DNA of 64,000 bases from a virus: the IMG/VR virus record IMGVR_UViG_3300023196_002944, positions 1-64,000 of that record; one strand, written 5' to 3'. The position numbers and the translations under genes were made by a program. Positions 36,801 through 45,983 of this stretch are shown one piece after another; the stretch's first letter is position 1, and every line of letters starts with the position of its first letter. The notes beneath the pieces are model-generated. The model had not been told where the DNA came from. It ran no database searches and saw only the letters and a list, made by a program, of their open reading frames with translations.

Positions 36801-39800
36801 CGTCCAGCGAAGGCTCCTGTTACTACAGCCCCGCGCCGTGCACCTAGTAACCAAGGTGCCAAGGGCCGGGCAGCGCGGAAACGGAGAAACGAGGCAGCGA
36901 GGCAGACTGCGCCTGCTACATCGCAGGAAGCGGCTCCGCTGCATAAGGTCGCGCCTGCAAGTGTCGCCGCCGGCACGCCGGGGATTGCCTATTCAGGTGG
37001 TGCCATAGGTTCTGACTCTGTGTGGTCTGCTGCGCTGGCTGACAAAGACGTGCCGACTGTACACATGTCGTTCGCTGGCCACAGCATAAATAAGAATGCA
37101 CGCGGCCAACGTGTAGAGTTGACTCCTGAACAACTGACTGAGGCCGATGCAGCGTACAGACGTGCACGTGGTCGCCTTAATAGAAGCGGCAAACCCAGTA
37201 CTGACTTTGCTACCAATCTGCAGCGCCGCAACTATTTCCAAGTGCGCGATGCCGATGCGGTCTACGCCGTAGGTGAACTCATCATCGACAAGCGAGGGGC
37301 TGTGTCTGGTGGGACAGGGTATGCCGTTGAGTACGCCGTGCAGATGGACAAGCCTGTATTCCTGTTTGATCAGAAGCAGAACCGGTGGTTCAGCATCACC
37401 AAGGGAGCGCAGAACAACGTCGTCAAGCCTGCGGAAGTCACTCGACTGGAAGGCGACACTGTTGCGCTGATTGGCACGCGGAAGATCAGTAAGCAGGCCA
37501 AGGAAGTCATCTACACGCTGGTAGATAACACCTACAGTGTCGACCGAGGCAATGCCCCCGGTCCCACAGATGCCATGGCTGATGGTGTAGCACCAGAAGA
37601 TGCAGGTGTAGGCCCGATCCAAAAAGATACGCCCGCTGTAATTGCGGTCATGAACAGACTCAATTCACTCTTTGGCAAAGTCGAACTCAGCGACGGAGCC
37701 TATGGCAAAGGGTTAATAGCCGCAGTCAGTAAACATCTGCTGACTGACGCTGCAAATGCCAAGGGAATCCTCACGGTCGTCGAAGAGTACACGCAGAACT
37801 TTGTTACGGACCACATCTTCGATAGCCCGAAGGCGTTAATCGGCGTGCCTCTTATTGGCCTCGACGCCCAGTTCTTCAGTTCTCAATTTGCAACTTGGAA
37901 CCGCAGTAATACTTTTGAGAAACTGAATAAGGCGTTTCCGATGAATCGGAACCGCATGGTGTCAATCAACACACGCCCAGAATACAGCCTCCACGAATCG
38001 TCTGACCTCAGATACCGCGATACTTATGTGTTTGAACTTAGAAAGCCTGATGCGCGGGAATTCCGATTGACGAAACTGGCACGAAGCTGGGCAAACATGC
38101 TTGGCCTGAAACGATATGCAAAGCAGATAACAGTTACGCTTCGTGACCCAGAAGATAGCCGCGATGACGCGTATCTTTGGGGCATATATGGCATGGCCTA
38201 CACCAATGAGGCCATCATTTACATCAATCCCACACTGCTCGACCCAGCAGTGTTAAAAGACAATGCTGCGCTGAAAGGTGTTCTCGCTCATGAATTCGGG
38301 CATCTCGTTCATCGCGCAGTGATCGATGGGATGCTAGAGACGGCAGAAGGGGACTACTTCACTCTGCTAAAAGAAATGCGGCAGTCCTACCGTACGTTTG
38401 CAGGGTTGAAACGTGGCAGCGGCGTTGTGACTGACGGCCTGACAGATCGTGCCAATAAACTGATGGATGAGTTTAATGGCCTGCAGTCAGCACTCGTAGC
38501 TGGCACTTTGAATGATGCCGAATTCGCAGCCGCTCTCAAACAGCTTACGCCATTCATAGATACCGTCTCACAGCAGCGTGGCTTCGTTGCATCACAAGAA
38601 GTTGTAGATACGTTGCGCGTTGAGCGAGGCCAAACGCTGGCCCGCACTCCTGCCATGACTAGTTTCATACTGGCTGTGCAGAATGGTGATCCCATCACGG
38701 ATGCAATGCGAGAAAGCGCATTGAGTGATGCGCAGGATACGGTAAAGAATTTCATCTCTAGTTATATAATTAGCCAGCCCGAGTGGTATGCCGATCAAAT
38801 TGGGGCGTGGCTAAACACTAAGGAAGAGCCGAAGACAGTACTGGAGCGTTTCTTTGCCGGCCTCGCGGCGGCGATCAAGAAACTGTTTGGTCAGGCACCG
38901 CAGACGTCAGCCGACTTTGCTGGTAAGCCACCAGTCAATTCTGTCCAGAAGTTCATGGACAGTCTGCTGGCTACATCCCGACCAATTAAGTCCAAGCCTA
39001 AGAAGCATGTGTTCAATCAGCAAGCCGAAGCGGTGCTGGATGCCATCATTGAAGAGATTGAACGCGACCCTGTAGCCAAGATCGCTGTGACTACCGTCCT
39101 AGAAGGTGATGTCACGCGCATTGGGCCGAAGCGTTCTATTGAATGGCTGCGTAATCGGCTGAAGTTAATCTTTGATGGTACGAACGCCGAGATCGAAAAT
39201 GCAATCTGGGGTGCGTTCTATATCGTATCGATGGGGGACATGTACAACGAACTGACCCGCAACGATCCGCAGACAGACTGGGTGCCGGGCGAAGACTTGA
39301 TTGTGGCCGATGATGATGGTGGCAAGGGGTCACCGTGGCGCACCGGGTTTGTGAGTGTCATCAATAACATTCGTGGCAAGCACGGTCAGGTTGCCGGCAT
39401 CGACGTAGGATTCTCACTGAAGAGCATCTTCCCAAGCGGCTATGACAATAAAGGTATGGGAGCGCTGGTCAATAACCCGCGTCGTTTGCGCTCTGTCGTG
39501 GGCGGCATGCTGCCAACGGGTTACTACAACGCCCTGTCCGTAGCCTTGGAGCAGGCACGTCTGAAAATTCAGGCGGCTCCTGAGTACAACGCACAGGCCG
39601 AACGCATATATAAGAGTTTCCTAATAAACAAACGCGGCCTGCAGCGTGACTCCGAGAACCCGAATATCATTCATGTTCCAGTATCTCCGATGTTGTTTGA
39701 TGCACTGGACACCAAGCACAAGGCCAAGATCGATCAGTTCATTGCTGAACAGCAGCAGTGGGCCAAGGACAATAATGTCGAGACGGCCATGACGCGGGAA

Positions 39801-42800
39801 TCATTGATGGACCCACAGGGTCTGAACCAACTCTTCCTGACGTACAACCCCGACATGCAGCAGAAGCGTCAGGACGGCACGATGGAAGACCGTGCGTGGA
39901 CGTTCTCTCTCCGCACTCATCAGGGCACCGAACTGGCGTGGGTCTGGCATGAGAATCGGCATCGCCTGTTCCAGCAGGTTTTCGATTCCATGATCGATCA
40001 GGCCAAGAGCTACGCCAAGAATAAACTCGACACGGCTGATGAAGCCCACTACCTGCAGACCACATTGCAGTTCTTGGCTCCTGCGAAGACCACGCTCAAC
40101 TCCAAGGGCGAAGAGGTGCACACGCCCCCGCAGCCCATCGATCTGGGCGTTCGTGTGCTGGCTCAATACGGTCGTAGCTTTGATGGCGGTCAGCGACGTG
40201 GGATTGAATCGCCACAGCGTCATGTACTCAACCAAGAACGCTACCTTGCCAACGGCATCACCGCCCTACTGGATAACGGCTATGTGCTACTGAATGATCG
40301 CACGATGCCTGATGGCAAGGGCACAAAGCTTGTGCCACAAGTAGTAACCGACAAGATGGGCACGCGCTTCAGGGCTGACCTCATCGTTGGTTATGGCACT
40401 GGAATTCGTACCGCTCGTCGTCTGTCTGATGCGCTCAAGGCTGTGCAGAGAGAATCCAAACTGCACGATGAAGCTGCGTGGATCGAACGCAGCATCGAAC
40501 GCAGCATGGAACGTGTCGCCGGCCTGAAGGGCAAAGTTGCTCAGTACAAACGCATCAAGGCGCGGGCAAAATCCATTGCGTCAGCCAAGCCAAAGCTGAA
40601 AACCGCTATGGATCGTCAGTTACGCAAGGCTGAGACGGCGATTACCAATGAGATGGAAGCCGTGTTCACCATCCTTCACGACGAAGAGACGCCGTACAGT
40701 GCGGCACTCAAGGAAGGCATGGACAAGGTGACCATGGAGTTCCTTGAAACGGATGACATGATCGCTCTGCGCAACGAAGCGATGCAACGATTGCAGGCGG
40801 CTCAGGCAGAGAACAAACGCGTCGATATTGGTGCCCAGCTAATTGAGAATCGTGTTGGGCAGGCGGAACTGCATTCAATCTATGAAGGCATCAAGACCAA
40901 ACTAGAGACCTTAGCAGGAATCGTCGACGTCACAACGGATGAAGTGGCCAAGGCCACGCACGCTTACAACGAGTCGAACACCAAGGCGAATCTCGACAAG
41001 CTGATGAAGGCACGTGCCCATCAGGGGCTGGCCATCTTGCGGCAGATGCAGCAAGTGGACCCGGATACGATCACAGATGAGTTCATCGAACAGACTATCC
41101 AATCCGACGCGTTTCTTGGTACTACGCGGCTGTACGAATTCAAGCCAGAGACGAAGCGCCAGAAAGCAGAAGTGAAAGAACGCGTCATCGATATGCAACG
41201 TACGCGTTCTGCGGCCACACTCGCGCTGCATAAGTTCAGGGATGATGTTGGCAATGCTCTGAAGAAGCGACTGATTGAACTCGACCATAAACTGGCTACG
41301 ATGACTGGTGTTGCTAACGGCCTCGTCCAGTGGGCTTCGCAGAACGGTATCCTGATCGAAGATTTGGAGGCCGAAGGGCAGATCACAGTTGACGATGACA
41401 AGAAGGTCAGTGCGGCATTCAAAGAACTTCAGAAACATGAAGCGCGAGTGCAGTCCCTGCAGGCTAAAGTCGATGGGATGAATGCCGTGGTTACCCCGCC
41501 TGCCAAACTCGCAGAAGCGAGTGCCCAGTTACGTGAGGCTCAGGAACATCGGGAAGCCGCCTTTGCAGACGCTACGGTGCAGCGCCGAGGCAAACGCGTT
41601 CTGGATATGCGTGCATTGGAGACAGCGTATGGCAAAGCAGCCGGTGCCTACACCATAGCCAAGCGCAAGGCGTTATCTGAACTGCAGGTATATCTGGTAG
41701 AGAACGATATCGACACGGGCGTAGATGCTGAATCTACACTGATCAGCCAAATGTCGATTCCATATGAAATACAGCGCCTGCAGCGGATGCGGCGTGAGTA
41801 CATACGCGTCACGCAGATAGATGCTTTCCGTCATGCAAGCATCCCCTTGCTGGACCAAAAGATTGCTGGCATCACGACTCAACTTGAGTCCCTGTATCTA
41901 TTGAACTCTATGCGAGTTTCGGAGATTCGCAATCTGATGCCCTTAAATCGGGTACTGCGTTCCCGGTTGGCTTCGTTAAAGCGTGAAGGGGCTCCGTTCT
42001 GGAATGGGCAGATGGCTATCGACGAAGAAGCCGAAGCTGTCGCCGCGCTGCATGAAGAAGTTGCTGAACATGAGCAGTACGGCATGGATGTCGTCGATCA
42101 TAATTTGGCGCAGACAGAAACCGAAGCGGGCATGACCTTCAGCACAGATGTCGCGCTCGACCCTGACACCGGGAACCCTCTGGCGATTCAGCGATTCCGT
42201 GAGCCACGCCAGCTAGGTTCCTTGGCTTTCGAGAATGGGTTCCTGCCTGAGAACACCACGAAGGGTAAGGGGGCACGGAAGACAGTCACGAATCCCATGC
42301 TGGAAACAATCCAAGCCATCTATCGCGTGAGTGGTCTGGACCGGTTCGGCATCGACTTCAACTTTGGGTTCAATGAGAAGGAAGGCATGCCCAGTCAGGT
42401 TACGATCTGGACAGAGCCGGGAATGCGAGAGCATAAGCGCAAGATCGAAGTCACGATCAGAATCGACCCGGCGCTGAAAGATAACCCCGAGGCGATGATC
42501 CGTGATATCGCCCATGAAATGGCCCACGTCACCAAGGACGCGCTACTGGGAGTCGAGGAATCGAAGAACTCCGTAGTGTGGAAGAAGTTGATGAAGGGCT
42601 ACAAGCAGTACGCGGCTGACTGGAAGGGAGAGGGTCCAGCCCCAATCTTTGAAGAGTGGTTTGCTGATCGCTTTGCTGCATGGCTGGTGGATTCGACGAT
42701 GCGGGGACGTAAGTCCACCATCAAGAATGATCCGAAGACCGTTGTTGGCAAGTTCATGCGGCGGCTGGGTGACACGATCAAATCCATACTCAAGATATCC

Positions 42801-45191
42801 AACCCGAAGAAATCCGAAGAGGATGTGGTCTACGAATTTCTCGACATGCTGGCCGTGATCACGACCCGCGACACCATGCCTGACAAAATCTATGACGAAT
42901 TCCGCAACCAGAACGAAATGTTCGATGAGGTATACAACCGACTGCGTGGACGGATGGGCCAATTCCAAGAGGGGCAGGTGTCTTACTTTGCAGATGGCGG
43001 GCGTAGCGGCCCAGTCGTAGGTCGCGTGGACGAAGTGACGGCGCGGAGTCGTGTCTTCGCCATGGCATTCAGTGGAGCCAAGAACGTATGGAAGGATACG
43101 CGAGGATTCATTGCTGAGATTTATGACCGCTACATTCGGTGGGCGAACCGCTCACTGTGGTTGCAGAAGAACTCAGATGGCAAGATCATCAAGGCCATTC
43201 GCGCTTTCGGGTTGCAGTGGTCTGATATGCCCGGCCACGCCCGTGGTGATCGTCACCCAGTGACGGGGGAGTGGCATGACAACGTAGTCTTCATCACCCG
43301 TGCTGATGGCCGAGTGGAGACAGTCAAGATCGGTGATGAAACAATCAAGCATTCCATTGACCGGGAACGCGGCCAGTGGGTCGAGCTTAAACTGACAAAG
43401 TTGTTAGAAGAGCATGGCAATACCGAACAGCACGATCAGGTGCTGAAGTATCTGCAGTCTGAGACGCCACTAAGCAGCATTCGCAATGCTGAAGTACGTG
43501 CACATGTCTCAGCGTTCCGTGATTATCTGGATTCCTTTTACGACGACTACATCGGTGCGATGTACGAAAGCCGTCAGGGCAGCGGTGCCCCGGTGGAGTA
43601 TGGCATCAAACGGTGGAATGCGAATTACTTCCCTCGCGTCCTCGACCCCCAGATTCTGATGGAGAACAGGGATGAATTCATCACCGACGTAGTGACAAAA
43701 CTCGGGTTCACACGTCAGGGAGCCGAGGAATTGTGGCAGTCGTACATGGGCAACGACAATGTTGACGCGTGGTTCGATCCTGACCGCACCTTTGCTCCGG
43801 GCAACCCCCAAGGCAAGAGTCGTCAGCAGCAGTTGGCCGACGCCGCACCGGTGCTGGAGAAGTACATGGCGAAGAGCATGACCCACGTCATGCAGAGCTA
43901 CATGCACGCCATGATCAAACGGGTTGAGTACGAGCGCCGGTATGGTGGCGTGGCCATGACTGAAGCAGGCACGCCGTACTGGGATCACGATGTAGGGTTC
44001 CAACGCTTGATGCGGCTGGCGAATGAAGAGGGCGCGTCGGCCGCGCAGTTAAAATGGTGGTCTGAAGTGAAGGAAGGTTACCTTGGCCGTTTGGGTCAGG
44101 ATATCCCGCCTGCGCTGCGCCGGTTCTACTCCCTGACGCAGACGTTTCTGAACTTCCTGTTGCTGCCGTTCGCCACGCTGTCATCGTTCGTCGATCTTGC
44201 CAATGTGATCGTGCGGTCCAACGGTTCGGTGACCTTCAGCCTTACTCACCTTCGTGATGCTTTCAAGGCCGTGCGTGAGAAAGGCGACAACGAGCTATGG
44301 AAGCTGGCCCAGACTCATGGTTTGGTGGTCGACAATGTCATGCATTCAGTGCTGGCTGAACGATTTGATACGGGGTATATGACCCCTATCTACCAGAAAA
44401 TGAACGAGAAATTCTTCCGCTGGATCGGATTGCACCAGTGGACGGCCGCGATGCGCATGTATTCGTGGCAGATGGGCAAGGATTTTCTCCATAAACACGC
44501 TACAAACCGTACGGAGTATGGCGATAGCTACCTTACAGAACTGAATCTCAAGGCCGAGGATGTCCTGAACTGGTTCCATGAAGGCCAGAAGACGTGGCAG
44601 GTGACTCCGGGGGCTGAGAACGATGCTCTGGCCCGCAAAGTGACTATTGCCCTGAATCGGTTCGTCTCGGAGTCCATATTTCGCCCTGACGCCTCTCAGC
44701 GGCCGAAGTGGGCCTCTGACCCACACTGGATGCTTGTATGGCACCTGAAGCAGTTTGGCTACTCATTCTGGGCCAATCTGGTGCATCGGTTGATCGATGT
44801 AGCCAAGACGAGGCCCGGAACGCTGGCTAAAATGGCCGCATTCCTACCTTTGCTGGCCGTTCTGCCGTTTGCCATGGTAGGCATGGAGTTGCGGAATATA
44901 ATCCAGTACGGAGCATCTGACGAGACCCCTTACAACCATCAGAGGGGAGCGGCTGGGTACATGGCCGAGCTAGTAGAGCGGTCAGGCGCTCTGGGGCCAA
45001 TGCAGTTCCTCTGGGATGCCATGGAGTCACAGGAGCGAGGTAAGCTCTTCATCCTGTCTTTGCTTGGGCCTGCCGCGACAATGACAGAAACAGCACTCAC
45101 CAAGGAACTCAGCACGGTTATCCCTCGCTTCACACCGGGGATTTCGGTGATGCCTCCCTTGCGGCACTGGCTGACAGAGCAGGTGCAATAA
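33861..45191 (+). CDS. Giant multidomain (polyvalent) virion protein, 3776 aa
   Basis: Domain order by eye: residues 1-110 form a nuclease-like fold of the staphylococcal type, with D21 and putative catalytic R31, E39 and R73. A Gly/Ala-rich hydrophobic region spans about 250-450. Pro-rich and AKPA linkers follow. A SLOG/YpsA-like Rossmann domain lies at about 1040-1170 (YSGGAIGSD, GGTGYAVEYA). Zincin motif HEFGH is at 1477-1481 with EWYAD at 1641-1645. HENRH is at 2030-2034. Long coiled coils span about 2150-2780. A second zincin is at HEMAH (2885-2889) with EEWFAD at about 2931-2936. The last 900 residues match C-terminal regions of other giant phage proteins (NANYFPR). Polyvalent proteins of this type are packaged and injected to counter host functions; that role is inferred. 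GAGG precedes the ATG. Confidence 0.75.
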   Translation: MANDRRFSATNALTPRTIDADTIDLRGRRHRLFGVGASEMSTASGREATRRASEFLSRPGVTTRTHGTGYFGRALSEAIGPDGENLNARLIEEGLAISRDYTGVGNIYPDATAKSRREGEVPSRAAQFLEARAAQRGDVATKFDEKYVPPEATVTQALGVGVRSGVDSLQAGAYGMASALASIISPPADQQPSDDSAIERFGRRKRNDFENGFIRNSIEASQVHVAQSLKELTEGEDTTFGDWARWAAFNVGVGAPSLVAMAATSGTGFAAGAGLRALSLGVARSLTKKGMSRATAKQMSKGIMTNLPKYGARMGAMMGSGVPQGGQIYETVKNDYGVDSVGTALTTAVITGGLDVVGLEYVLRGLLPDPKKYLSESIAVNLAKMMAGSSARGILAEAPVEALQEVTALVAEGIHDPDELIMEKLTSEEGRWRILEAAAAGAVFGGVFGGSGGVMSYGLQGLPTKQKKAKTPAPDAPPPDAPPPAIEPPDAPPPAGAPPAGAPPAGAPPIGIVSPGEGPPPDDGVPPIGVDPRNPTAPPIGLTPTEEGRPAPETVEVSERATDVEGKHTFSKPREAMEFAKNVKKLYPAAQVKQTRLEVEVKFPIDEAPTDTGVDPRAAKPTEAPTTTSPVAETPAPEAPKTEAPVAAPVEFNEGDKKRGHKTKQEDHEVALADGSRHVVKGRTVVPPEGFEDVRLIVHKIVGGKEWKVTELETGYGIGGTSATMKEAVANAKKKLKDVGRTEFDLAFARTQEKIAGKEAPKTEAPKTEAPKVPRTPEEFKAQQEQRRVESQERAEKEIAEVEAAGGKARKSKGGDKRGIMEFADRDKFVAYLKGKGREDFIIENILRGQSGPFTHLMEYAQTEHFTAKPAAKPAAKPAAKPAAKPAAKSEVKFLSNEDKDALIAVEGVVSKLPQVLRSRIVNVVAKSLGIGAINEGQVIEWANRTYGTNFNIEAKPSDVKKPAAKSEPHEADPGVNPRARPAKAPVTTAPRRAPSNQGAKGRAARKRRNEAARQTAPATSQEAAPLHKVAPASVAAGTPGIAYSGGAIGSDSVWSAALADKDVPTVHMSFAGHSINKNARGQRVELTPEQLTEADAAYRRARGRLNRSGKPSTDFATNLQRRNYFQVRDADAVYAVGELIIDKRGAVSGGTGYAVEYAVQMDKPVFLFDQKQNRWFSITKGAQNNVVKPAEVTRLEGDTVALIGTRKISKQAKEVIYTLVDNTYSVDRGNAPGPTDAMADGVAPEDAGVGPIQKDTPAVIAVMNRLNSLFGKVELSDGAYGKGLIAAVSKHLLTDAANAKGILTVVEEYTQNFVTDHIFDSPKALIGVPLIGLDAQFFSSQFATWNRSNTFEKLNKAFPMNRNRMVSINTRPEYSLHESSDLRYRDTYVFELRKPDAREFRLTKLARSWANMLGLKRYAKQITVTLRDPEDSRDDAYLWGIYGMAYTNEAIIYINPTLLDPAVLKDNAALKGVLAHEFGHLVHRAVIDGMLETAEGDYFTLLKEMRQSYRTFAGLKRGSGVVTDGLTDRANKLMDEFNGLQSALVAGTLNDAEFAAALKQLTPFIDTVSQQRGFVASQEVVDTLRVERGQTLARTPAMTSFILAVQNGDPITDAMRESALSDAQDTVKNFISSYIISQPEWYADQIGAWLNTKEEPKTVLERFFAGLAAAIKKLFGQAPQTSADFAGKPPVNSVQKFMDSLLATSRPIKSKPKKHVFNQQAEAVLDAIIEEIERDPVAKIAVTTVLEGDVTRIGPKRSIEWLRNRLKLIFDGTNAEIENAIWGAFYIVSMGDMYNELTRNDPQTDWVPGEDLIVADDDGGKGSPWRTGFVSVINNIRGKHGQVAGIDVGFSLKSIFPSGYDNKGMGALVNNPRRLRSVVGGMLPTGYYNALSVALEQARLKIQAAPEYNAQAERIYKSFLINKRGLQRDSENPNIIHVPVSPMLFDALDTKHKAKIDQFIAEQQQWAKDNNVETAMTRESLMDPQGLNQLFLTYNPDMQQKRQDGTMEDRAWTFSLRTHQGTELAWVWHENRHRLFQQVFDSMIDQAKSYAKNKLDTADEAHYLQTTLQFLAPAKTTLNSKGEEVHTPPQPIDLGVRVLAQYGRSFDGGQRRGIESPQRHVLNQERYLANGITALLDNGYVLLNDRTMPDGKGTKLVPQVVTDKMGTRFRADLIVGYGTGIRTARRLSDALKAVQRESKLHDEAAWIERSIERSMERVAGLKGKVAQYKRIKARAKSIASAKPKLKTAMDRQLRKAETAITNEMEAVFTILHDEETPYSAALKEGMDKVTMEFLETDDMIALRNEAMQRLQAAQAENKRVDIGAQLIENRVGQAELHSIYEGIKTKLETLAGIVDVTTDEVAKATHAYNESNTKANLDKLMKARAHQGLAILRQMQQVDPDTITDEFIEQTIQSDAFLGTTRLYEFKPETKRQKAEVKERVIDMQRTRSAATLALHKFRDDVGNALKKRLIELDHKLATMTGVANGLVQWASQNGILIEDLEAEGQITVDDDKKVSAAFKELQKHEARVQSLQAKVDGMNAVVTPPAKLAEASAQLREAQEHREAAFADATVQRRGKRVLDMRALETAYGKAAGAYTIAKRKALSELQVYLVENDIDTGVDAESTLISQMSIPYEIQRLQRMRREYIRVTQIDAFRHASIPLLDQKIAGITTQLESLYLLNSMRVSEIRNLMPLNRVLRSRLASLKREGAPFWNGQMAIDEEAEAVAALHEEVAEHEQYGMDVVDHNLAQTETEAGMTFSTDVALDPDTGNPLAIQRFREPRQLGSLAFENGFLPENTTKGKGARKTVTNPMLETIQAIYRVSGLDRFGIDFNFGFNEKEGMPSQVTIWTEPGMREHKRKIEVTIRIDPALKDNPEAMIRDIAHEMAHVTKDALLGVEESKNSVVWKKLMKGYKQYAADWKGEGPAPIFEEWFADRFAAWLVDSTMRGRKSTIKNDPKTVVGKFMRRLGDTIKSILKISNPKKSEEDVVYEFLDMLAVITTRDTMPDKIYDEFRNQNEMFDEVYNRLRGRMGQFQEGQVSYFADGGRSGPVVGRVDEVTARSRVFAMAFSGAKNVWKDTRGFIAEIYDRYIRWANRSLWLQKNSDGKIIKAIRAFGLQWSDMPGHARGDRHPVTGEWHDNVVFITRADGRVETVKIGDETIKHSIDRERGQWVELKLTKLLEEHGNTEQHDQVLKYLQSETPLSSIRNAEVRAHVSAFRDYLDSFYDDYIGAMYESRQGSGAPVEYGIKRWNANYFPRVLDPQILMENRDEFITDVVTKLGFTRQGAEELWQSYMGNDNVDAWFDPDRTFAPGNPQGKSRQQQLADAAPVLEKYMAKSMTHVMQSYMHAMIKRVEYERRYGGVAMTEAGTPYWDHDVGFQRLMRLANEEGASAAQLKWWSEVKEGYLGRLGQDIPPALRRFYSLTQTFLNFLLLPFATLSSFVDLANVIVRSNGSVTFSLTHLRDAFKAVREKGDNELWKLAQTHGLVVDNVMHSVLAERFDTGYMTPIYQKMNEKFFRWIGLHQWTAAMRMYSWQMGKDFLHKHATNRTEYGDSYLTELNLKAEDVLNWFHEGQKTWQVTPGAENDALARKVTIALNRFVSESIFRPDASQRPKWASDPHWMLVWHLKQFGYSFWANLVHRLIDVAKTRPGTLAKMAAFLPLLAVLPFAMVGMELRNIIQYGASDETPYNHQRGAAGYMAELVERSGALGPMQFLWDAMESQERGKLFILSLLGPAATMTETALTKELSTVIPRFTPGISVMPPLRHWLTEQVQ
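35284..35391 (+). repeat. 15-bp tandem repeats encoding a Pro-rich linker
   Basis: GCCGCCTGCTGGTGC-type units occur in tandem and are flanked by DAPPP-coding units. They give a flexible Ala/Pro hinge between the hydrophobic segment and downstream domains of the giant protein. Confidence 0.8.
36462..36521 (+). repeat. Five exact 12-bp tandem repeats (AKPA linker)
   Basis: Five consecutive GCGAAGCCTGCT units encode an Ala-Lys-Pro-Ala linker. Identity at DNA level indicates recent slippage; copy number is likely to vary between isolates. Confidence 0.9.
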
Positions 45192-45222
45192 AAAACGGGC
45201 TAGTGCGGTAGCACCAGCCCGT
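45189..45222 (-). terminator. Rho-independent terminator of the leftward operon
   Basis: Read on the minus strand, ACGGGCTGGTGC and GCACTAGCCCGT form a 12-bp stem (one G-U pair) with a TACC loop, followed directly by TTTTTTA. It stops the leftward transcript between the converging operons. On the plus strand one pair is A-C and no T-run follows, so it works mainly leftward. Confidence 0.85.
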
Positions 45223-45256
45223 CAAAACCACCGAAGAGGACACCCACCCATAGATG

Positions 45257-45769
45257 TCAGCGTTTATGGTACCAGTGCTTCCCGCGAATTCCAAGTAAGG
45301 ACTCCAGCACCCTTCGAACGGACATGGCCAGCATGGTGTAGCCCATCATTTCGATGAGTGAAATCACAAAGACGATGCTGCGGCGCACCAGTTCATCTTC
45401 GTCACCGCTGTTCTCTCGTATGATGTCGGCATATTGCCGATGCATTTTGAGCGGGGAACGGTAGTGGTCCCGCCAGTCATCTCCGAAGATTCTGGCCCAT
45501 TCAGTCTCTACCAGATCAGCCGCGCCGACATTCAGCATCTTCATTAGTGAACTGAACGGTATTTCCGTTAAGGGGACGATGGGTGTGTTATCACAGGTCA
45601 AGGCTCCCAGCCGCATGATCGGTTCGGATTTAGGCCTGAAATCGCAGGTAATGCTCACGAAGGGCATACCCCCCGTGGTATCTACAGCCCGAGGGTCGCC
45701 CCATTTTCCATCAAAGAGTATCAGTTGCCGAATCTTCGGCCCCGGCTTTCTTCGGCTGCTGTTTTTCAT
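45257..45769 (-). CDS. Hypothetical protein, last gene of the leftward operon, 170 aa
   Basis: The ATG has AGGGA about seven bases upstream and lies inside the preceding gene (59-base overlap). The product is mixed alpha/beta with a hydrophobic segment near residues 130-150 (SIVFVISLIEMMGYTMLAM), which may be a membrane anchor or a buried helix. No recognised family. Confidence 0.55.
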   Translation of the reverse strand: MKNSSRRKPGPKIRQLILFDGKWGDPRAVDTTGGMPFVSITCDFRPKSEPIMRLGALTCDNTPIVPLTEIPFSSLMKMLNVGAADLVETEWARIFGDDWRDHYRSPLKMHRQYADIIRENSGDEDELVRRSIVFVISLIEMMGYTMLAMSVRRVLESLLGIRGKHWYHKR

Positions 45770-45926
45770 TAGTTTTCCCTAATGACAGGACGGTGTAGTC
45801 AGATTCCGAGAGCCCTCGGTGCATGGTGTTGATCACGCCTTTGATTAGTGCAGCAGCGTGCTTCATGTCCCGTGCCGGAAAAGAAATTCTCCGCTTGAGG
45901 GTGTATGTCAGTTCAAATTCAGCCAT
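45711..45926 (-). CDS. Small hypothetical protein, 71 aa
   Basis: GGGGAG lies eight bases upstream of the ATG. The N-terminal two-thirds look like a small alpha/beta domain (FELTYTLKRRISFPARDMKHAAALIKGVI). The end is Lys/Gln/Ala-rich and overlaps the next gene by 59 bases in another frame. Function unknown. Confidence 0.55.
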   Translation of the reverse strand: MAEFELTYTLKRRISFPARDMKHAAALIKGVINTMHRGLSESDYTVLSLGKTNEKQQPKKAGAEDSATDTL

Positions 45927-45983
45927 GGCTTGTACTCCCCGAGCCCCACTTAGGTTTTAGCCTCAAATAAAAAAATAATCAAC

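Noticed and set aside
33861-45191. N4-like virion RNA polymerase
   Set aside because: Size and place in the genome recall N4 vRNAP, but no T7-like polymerase motifs (TxxGR, catalytic Asp/Tyr/His pattern) are visible.
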